A model generated the notes under the pieces. The model was given only the letters and a program-made list of their open reading frames with translations, did not search any database and had not been told where the DNA came from. 18,229 bases of DNA, taken from assembly GCA_005888465.1 (NCBI GenBank), contig VAYJ01000003.1, positions 1 to 18,229 on the forward strand, read 5' to 3'. The position numbers and the translations under genes are program-made. Below, piece by piece: positions 15,113 to 18,229 of this stretch (the first letter of the stretch is position 1; each line of letters opens with the position of its first letter). This DNA is from Actinomycetota bacterium (GTDB lineage Bacteria; Actinomycetota; UBA4738).

Positions 15113-15483
15113 GCGTCCGGCAGGCGGTGCACCGTGCCCGTGAAGAGCGCGACCGTTCGCCCGCCGTCGGTCTCCACCGTGACCTCGTACGTCGCGGCGC
15201 TCCGGCCGAGTGAGACCTCGCGGGCCCTCGCCACGAGCGTCTCGCCCGCCCGCACGCGGCGGGTGAAGTGGATGGTCGCCACCAGGGCGACGGCCGCGGG
15301 TCCGTGGCTGTTCGACGCCATGGCGAGCGCGTGGTCGGCGAGCGCGAACACGAACCCGCCGTGCCCGATCCCGTGCGCGTTCAGGTGCTCCGAGCCCACG
15401 GTCCCCCGGACCGTCGCCGCACCGGGTCCGACCTCGACGACCTCCAAGCCGAGCAGGTCGGCGAACGGTTCGCCCCCCGGCAT
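15109..15483 (-). CDS. PaaI-type hotdog-fold thioesterase
   Basis: A 124-residue hotdog thioesterase of the PaaI/YbgC-like superfamily, which hydrolyses acyl-CoA thioesters, often aryl or hydroxyphenylacetyl-CoA. The signature N35-AHGIG-H41-GG-FVFALAD50 carries the conserved Asn, the HGG loop and the catalytic-position Asp. FTRRVRAGETLVARAREVSL and VALFTGTVHRLP complete the fold. ATG 15483 is chosen since it overlaps the MmcQ stop as TGATG and starts just before the fold; the frame is open further upstream without support. No phenylacetate pathway genes are nearby, so the physiological substrate is unknown. It is coupled to the P-loop gene downstream (ATGA). Confidence 0.88.
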   Translation of the reverse strand: MPGGEPFADLLGLEVVEVGPGAATVRGTVGSEHLNAHGIGHGGFVFALADHALAMASNSHGPAAVALVATIHFTRRVRAGETLVARAREVSLGRSAATYEVTVETDGGRTVALFTGTVHRLPDA

Positions 15484-15833
15484 CAGGCGATCGATTCGCC
15501 CAGGTGATCTGCCGCGACTCGCTTGGGCACGACCATCCGCCAGGCGTCCAGGACCAGCTCGCGCATCTCCTCGTCGTCGATCGCCGCCAGCCTCGCGTGC
15601 ACCCACTGATAGCGCAGGTGGCCCTGGCCGGGCATCATGAACTTCTCGGGCTCCGACGCGACGAGCGCCTCGCGTTCCTCTTTAGGAAAGGCGAAGCCCA
15701 TCACGGTCTCATCTCGCGAGAAGGCCAGATACACGATCCGTCCCACGCGGAACTTGACGCGATCGTGCACGAGCGCCTCGTAGGACCGGGGAAGGCTGAG
15801 GGCGAGCGTTCGGACGGCGTCGAGGTTGGTCAT
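15483..15833 (-). CDS. MmcQ/YjbR family protein
   Basis: A 116-residue protein of the MmcQ/YjbR family (CyaY-like fold, proposed DNA-binding; function not established). Recognisable features are the N-terminal ALSLPRSYEALVHDRVKFRV, the central VMGFAFPKEEREALVASEPE and KFMMPGQGHLRYQWVHARL, and the helical end MRELVLDAWRMVVPKRVA. It is first in a minus-strand operon, overlapping the thioesterase by one base (TGATG). No clear Shine-Dalgarno or -10 precedes ATG 15833. The 125 bp before it is rich in inverted repeats. Confidence 0.88.
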   Translation of the reverse strand: MTNLDAVRTLALSLPRSYEALVHDRVKFRVGRIVYLAFSRDETVMGFAFPKEEREALVASEPEKFMMPGQGHLRYQWVHARLAAIDDEEMRELVLDAWRMVVPKRVAADHLGESIA

Positions 15834-15859
15834 GTCGGGCAGCTTCGCCGCCCGAGCGC

Positions 15860-15936
15860 CTCGGCGTCAATCCGCAGCCGTCACCGACACCCGGCGCACT
15901 CAGGATCGTCGATCTCGCACCCCCGGTGACGCCGAG
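15860..15936. repeat. Nested inverted repeats upstream of the MmcQ gene
   Basis: CTCGGCGTCA (15860-15869) and TGACGCCGAG (15927-15936) form a perfect 10-bp inverted repeat with a 57-nt gap. Inside it, GTCACCG (15880-15886) pairs with CGGTGAC (15924-15930). The two pairings share bases 15927-15930, so they exclude each other. It lies 27-103 nt upstream of the MmcQ start. Confidence 0.5.
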
Positions 15937-15946
15937 CTAGCGTGCG

Positions 15947-15958
15947 CCCGGCGCCGGG
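15947..15958 (-). terminator. Possible terminator hairpin after the 65-residue gene
   Basis: The 12-bp perfect palindrome CCCGGCGCCGGG directly follows the stop codon at 15959. It has no T-tract, as is often the case in high-GC Actinomycetota. It may instead be chance in GC-rich DNA. Confidence 0.3.
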
Positions 15959-16156
15959 TCAGCCGGCTTGCCGGAGCTGGCGGCGCGCGGCGTCGGCCTC
16001 GTCTTCGACGTCGTGCTCGTGGTGGAACTCCTCGGCGCTCTGGTAGGGCTTGCCCTCGCGCTCGGCCATCAGTCGGCCGAGTTCGTCGGCCTCCTCGTCG
16101 GTGAGGCCATCGAGGTAGCGCTTGCGGTTGAGCTCGTCGAAGCGCGCCTGGTCCAT
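15959..16156 (-). CDS. Small acidic hypothetical protein (65 aa)
   Basis: I do not recognise a characterised family. The protein is 65 residues, very rich in Glu, Asp and Arg, and looks all-helical: MDQARFDELNRKRYLDGL, then TDEEADELGRLMAEREGKPY and SAEEFHHEHDVEDEADAARR. The HHEH cluster could bind a metal, but this is speculation. It is predicted soluble with no signal or membrane segment. ATG 16156 is chosen because AAGGAGG sits 6 nt upstream; ATG 16180 or 16216 would add 8 or 20 residues. A GATTGA-N13-GGGAAA pair upstream resembles a stress-type promoter. Confidence 0.75.
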   Translation of the reverse strand: MDQARFDELNRKRYLDGLTDEEADELGRLMAEREGKPYQSAEEFHHEHDVEDEADAARRQLRQAG

Positions 16157-16189
16157 CGATCCCTCCTTCGATCCGAACATGTGGGTCTC

Positions 16190-16214
16190 TTTCCCGATCT
16201 GGGGCGAGTCAATC
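16190..16214 (-). promoter_or_regulatory. Sigma-B-like promoter candidate, 65-residue gene
   Basis: GATTGA (16214-16209), a 13-nt spacer and GGGAAA (16195-16190) on the minus strand. Compared with the Bacillus sigma-B type (GTTTaa-N12-14-GGGtAt), four of six or so bases fit in each box. Leader of about 27 nt to ATG 16156. Confidence 0.3.
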
Positions 16215-16292
16215 ACCGGGTTTCCTGCATGGCGCGGGGAGGTGCCGGGTCGATGTGCTCAGCCGGCTCCTCCCTCGCATGCCTCGGTGCTG

Positions 16293-16448
16293 CTAGGAGT
16301 CGCTGCAGCACTTGTGGTCGGGCGACTCCGCGCGATGTTGCTCGGCGGTGCGCCCCGAGCCGTCACAACACATCTGGACCTCGGGTGCGTCCTGGTCCGC
16401 ATCGACCACGGATACGGCCACGGCCGCCTGTTCGTCGTCCTTGGGCAT
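16293..16448 (-). CDS. Twin-CC microprotein (51 aa), uncharacterised
   Basis: I do not recognise this protein. It is 51 residues, MPKDDEQAAVAVSVVDADQD at the N-terminus, and has four cysteines in two adjacent pairs, C27-C28 (MCCDGSG) and C47-C48 (HKCCSDS), the second preceded by H45 and close to the C-terminus. It is acidic, with no membrane segment or signal peptide. The ribosome site AGGAGGTGA is a full-length match to the 16S anti-Shine-Dalgarno, 6 nt before ATG 16448, the best in the window, which strongly supports translation. The stop is TAG 16295-16293. A GTTTCT-N14-GGGAAG pair lies upstream. Metal binding or redox activity is possible but inferred only from the cysteines. Confidence 0.75.
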   Translation of the reverse strand: MPKDDEQAAVAVSVVDADQDAPEVQMCCDGSGRTAEQHRAESPDHKCCSDS

Positions 16449-16737
16449 CCGAACTCACCTCCTGGATCGGGGGAAGCATCCCCATCCTTCCCGATCGCCA
16501 GGCGGAAGAAACGGAGCCGGCGTCGCTCGACGTTTGTCGCCGTCGCCGCGGAGGGAAGGGTCCCGCCCGAACGTCCACGATTCGACAGGCCTCAACCTGC
16601 TCCTGGCCAAGGGCCAACGCCCGGACCCAAGGTCGTCGTCTGCTGCTCGTTCGTCCCCTCGGGCCCGCGGACCGGATCTTCCGGCTGACGCTCCTCGAGG
16701 ATCGCTTCGAGTTCGTCGAGGCACCAGCCGCCGAGGG
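16449..16737. other. 289-bp stretch without a confident gene
   Basis: It holds the leader and candidate promoter of the twin-CC gene (16449-16512). In the rest, coding-looking fragments occur on both strands without usable starts: minus LDELEAILEERQPEDPVRG just after the stop of the 67-residue gene, and plus DRIFRLTLLEDRFEFVEAP ending at 16741. Adding one G to the G run at about 16745-16749 would fuse the minus fragment to the 67-residue gene. I see no RNA gene or repeat. Confidence 0.5.
16487..16512 (-). promoter_or_regulatory. Sigma-B-like promoter candidate, twin-CC gene
   Basis: GTTTCT (16512-16507), a 14-nt spacer and GGGAAG (16492-16487) on the minus strand. The leader would be about 32 nt and end in the AGGAGGTGA ribosome site. 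Confidence 0.35.
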
Positions 16738-16941
16738 CTAGGCGGCCCCCTCCTCCCCGTCCCGGGCCATGCGCGACGGGTGCAGGTAGGTCTTGAGGTC
16801 TTCTTCGAGCTCGGCATCGAGGATGCGCATCCACTCGGGCTCGCGCCCGTTCCGACGATCTTCATTGACCGCCCAGAGGATCGCGCGGATCCAGCCGTAG
16901 ACGAGCGCCGCAACGCCCAGCGCCGCCATTGCCATGTCCAT
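16738..16941 (-). CDS. Small membrane protein (67 aa), hypothetical
   Basis: Not recognised. 67 residues: one N-terminal hydrophobic segment (MAALGVAALVYGWIRAILWA, residues about 5-24), then a charged cytoplasmic-type tail, NEDRRNGREPEWMRILDAEL and EEDLKTYLHPSRMARDGEE. The start is probably ATG 16941; nearby in-frame ATGs at codons 3 and 5 are alternatives, and the Shine-Dalgarno is weak (AAAGAG). GGGTAA lies 10 nt before the ATG. It is divergent from the YihY/BrkB gene across 78 bp. The stop may be premature if one G is missing in the run at about 16745-16749; the frame then continues with LALGGWCLDELEAILEERQ. Confidence 0.65.
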   Translation of the reverse strand: MDMAMAALGVAALVYGWIRAILWAVNEDRRNGREPEWMRILDAELEEDLKTYLHPSRMARDGEEGAA

Positions 16942-16951
16942 GGCCGTCTCT

Positions 16952-16977
16952 TTACCCCGTTCGGTGGGGACGCACAC
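16952..16977 (-). promoter_or_regulatory. Sigma-B-like promoter candidate, 67-residue gene
   Basis: GTGTGC (16977-16972), a 14-nt spacer and GGGTAA (16957-16952) on the minus strand. The -10 part is a very good fit to GGGTAT. The ATG follows 10 nt later, so the mRNA would be nearly leaderless. Confidence 0.35.
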
Positions 16978-16984
16978 GAGAGGG

Positions 16985-17010
16985 GTTCGGTCCGGGCCCG
17001 TCGTGGGAAG
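16985..17010 (+). promoter_or_regulatory. Sigma-B-like promoter candidate, YihY gene
   Basis: GTTCGG (16985-16990), a 14-nt spacer and GGGAAG (17005-17010), 9 nt before ATG 17020. The GGGAAGGA could equally be the ribosome site, so this is the weakest member of the set. Confidence 0.25.
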
Positions 17011-17019
17011 GACCCGCGT

Positions 17020-17979
17020 ATGGCAGGCATCGGGCGAACGGCGCGAGCGATCGATCGCTTCCAGCAGCGCCACCGGTTGACGGCGATCCCCGTCGCGGTC
17101 GCGAAAAAGTTCGGCGAGGACCAGGCCGGTAGCCTCTCGGCGCTGATCGCCTACTACGGGTTCTTCTCGCTTTTCCCGCTCATCCTGGTGTTCGTCACGA
17201 TCGCGGGGTTCATCCTCGGGGCGACCAACCGCCTCGCGCCCGCCGTCTTCGACTCGTTCCCGCTGATCGGCTCGGCCGCTCGGGCAGGGACGCTCCGGGG
17301 AAGTGGCCTGGCGCTCGCGGTGGGCCTCGTGATGTCGACCTGGGCCGGGCTCGGGGTCATCCAATACATGCAGGCGGCCATGAGCCGGGTCTGGGGTGTG
17401 CCCGTTCGAGATCAGGCGGGGTTCGCGAACCGCCTGCTGCGAAGCTTGATCATGCTGGTCGCCTTCGGCCTCTGGCTCGCCGCGACCTCCCTGCTCTCGG
17501 GGCTCGCAGCGGCGGGATCGACATCGGACGTCGTGCGAGCGCTCGTCATCGCCGCCCTCCTCGTGCTGAACCTCGGCCTGTATCTCTGCGCGTTTCGCAT
17601 CCTCCCGAAGCGCCGACTGTCGTGGCGTGACGTGCTCCCCGGCGCGGTCGCCGGGGCCCTGTTCTGGACAGGGCTGCACCTACTGGGCGGCTACTACGTG
17701 GCACACCAGATCCGCGGAGCCTCGCAGGTCTACGGAACGTTCGCCGTGGTCATCGGGCTCCTCTCCTGGCTCTACCTGGGCGCGCAGGGAAGCCTCCTCG
17801 CCGCCGAGTTAAACGTCGTCCTGCGCGAGCGGCTCTGGCCGCGAAGCCTCCTGCCGCCACCACCCGCGCGCGGGGACGAACAGGCGGTCCGGTCGGCGGC
17901 CGAGCGCGAGAGCCGCCGTCCCGAAAACATCGTCGACGTTCGCTTGGAGGATCATCCCAGCAGCCCCGGTCACGTTTGA
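17020..17979 (+). CDS. YihY/virulence factor BrkB family membrane protein
   Basis: A 319-residue polytopic inner-membrane protein of the YihY/BrkB family, once wrongly called RNase BN; its function is unsettled. About six membrane helices are visible. Family features are the N-terminal DQAGSLSALIAYYGFFSLFP, where the SAL-x-AYY-x-FFSLFP core is diagnostic, then GLVMSTWAGLGVIQYMQAAM with the small-residue W-x-x-L-G pattern, RILPKRRLSWRDVLPGAVAG and the C-terminal YGTFAVVIGLLSWLYLGAQG. A charged tail of about 45 residues follows. The frame is open far upstream, but ATG 17020 puts about 30 residues before the first helix and has GGAAGGA 8 nt upstream. The CsbD-like gene follows 61 bp later. Confidence 0.93.
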   Translation: MAGIGRTARAIDRFQQRHRLTAIPVAVAKKFGEDQAGSLSALIAYYGFFSLFPLILVFVTIAGFILGATNRLAPAVFDSFPLIGSAARAGTLRGSGLALAVGLVMSTWAGLGVIQYMQAAMSRVWGVPVRDQAGFANRLLRSLIMLVAFGLWLAATSLLSGLAAAGSTSDVVRALVIAALLVLNLGLYLCAFRILPKRRLSWRDVLPGAVAGALFWTGLHLLGGYYVAHQIRGASQVYGTFAVVIGLLSWLYLGAQGSLLAAELNVVLRERLWPRSLLPPPPARGDEQAVRSAAERESRRPENIVDVRLEDHPSSPGHV

Positions 17980-17999
17980 CGCCCTGCTCGCCGGGGCAA
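17974..17999 (+). promoter_or_regulatory. Sigma-B-like promoter candidate, CsbD-like gene
   Basis: GTTTGA (17974-17979, including the YihY stop codon), a 14-nt spacer and GGGCAA (17994-17999). CsbD is sigma-B-controlled in Bacillus subtilis, which makes this site the most believable of the five. Leader of about 35 nt. Confidence 0.4.
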
Positions 18000-18040
18000 C
18001 GTTCTCACCGCTAGATCCCAACGAGCCGGAGGTGACCATC

Positions 18041-18229
18041 GTGCCGAGCAACCGACGTGACACCGCGAAGGGAATCACCGATGAAGCCAAGGGCCGCGTC
18101 AAGGAAGCGGTCGGTAAGGCGACCGGCAATCGCCGGCTCCAGGCCGAGGGAAAAATTGACCAGGCCAAGGGCAAGGTGCGCAAGGCATCCGGCCGCGTAA
18201 AGCGGGCGGCGCGTGACGTCGGTCAGGCG
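18041..18229 (+). CDS. CsbD-like general stress protein (3' end beyond window)
   Basis: 63 codons without a stop before the right edge; family members are about 60-70 residues, so little is missing. Sequence features are TAKGITDEAKGRVKEAVGKA, TGNRRLQAEGKIDQAKGKVR and KASGRVKRAARDVGQA: the repeated K-G-x-x-x-x-A-x-G-K helical pattern and the E-G-K-x-D-Q-A-K-G core are diagnostic of CsbD. It is a small, very basic, hydrophilic protein produced in stress; its molecular role is unknown. GTG 18041 is chosen for GGAGGTGA 5 nt upstream; GTG 18032 is in frame but would overlap that site. Confidence 0.92.
   Translation, partial: MPSNRRDTAKGITDEAKGRVKEAVGKATGNRRLQAEGKIDQAKGKVRKASGRVKRAARDVGQA

Noticed and set aside
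15968..16741. A 257-codon plus-strand frame over the small minus-strand genes
   Set aside because: It lies opposite two small genes that have their own strong ribosome sites, has no ribosome site itself, and its hydrophobic start is the complement of the acidic 65-residue protein.

Overview
This window looks like chromosomal DNA from a high-GC (about 70% by eye), probably uncultured or deep-branching Actinomycetota. The left 10.5 kb carries the block leuS - comEA - comEC - holA - rpsT - lepA - hemW - hrcA, a gene order known from actinobacterial chromosomes. The hrcA gene is preceded by an almost perfect CIRCE operator. Several genes begin at a GTG or ATG lying 6-8 nt downstream of a TANNNT -10 box with no Shine-Dalgarno site, so they are probably leaderless, which is common in this phylum.

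Layout. 1-663: hrcA (5' part only, runs off the left edge) with its CIRCE. 715-3632: hemW and lepA, minus strand, coupled by an ATGA overlap. 3633-3673: a divergent promoter pair for lepA and rpsT. 3674-3925: rpsT, the only plus-strand gene in the core block. 3915-7877: comEA, comEC and holA, minus strand (DNA-uptake channel and Pol III delta). 7999-11270: leuS and a class I methyltransferase, minus strand. 11374-14488: an accessory island holding an orphan receiver protein, a Fur-family metalloregulator convergent with a NiCoT nickel/cobalt transporter, a SnoaL-like gene broken by two frameshifts, and a second orphan receiver protein. 14586-15833: a start/stop-overlapped operon of MmcQ/YjbR, a PaaI-type thioesterase and a P-loop kinase-like gene with one frameshift. 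15834-18229: small accessory genes (65, 51 and 67 aa), a YihY/BrkB membrane protein and a CsbD-like protein that runs off the right edge.

How it fits together. The left half is housekeeping: protein quality control, translation, replication and competence. The Fur-family/NiCoT pair reads as a local nickel or cobalt uptake module with a plausible operator over the transporter promoter. The rightmost five genes each have a GTTT-like/GGGNAN-like element pair with a 13-14 nt gap upstream, resembling sigma-B-type stress promoters. CsbD is a known general-stress protein in Bacillus, so this end may be a small stress regulon; that is inference.

I see no mobile element, CRISPR array, tRNA or rRNA, and no clear multi-gene defence system. 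The least ordinary items are the 51-residue twin-CC microprotein at 16293-16448, the shared promoter-like element at the right end, the candidate operator of the Ni/Co transporter, and the clustered single-base frameshifts at G runs, which may be sequencing errors or real decay.
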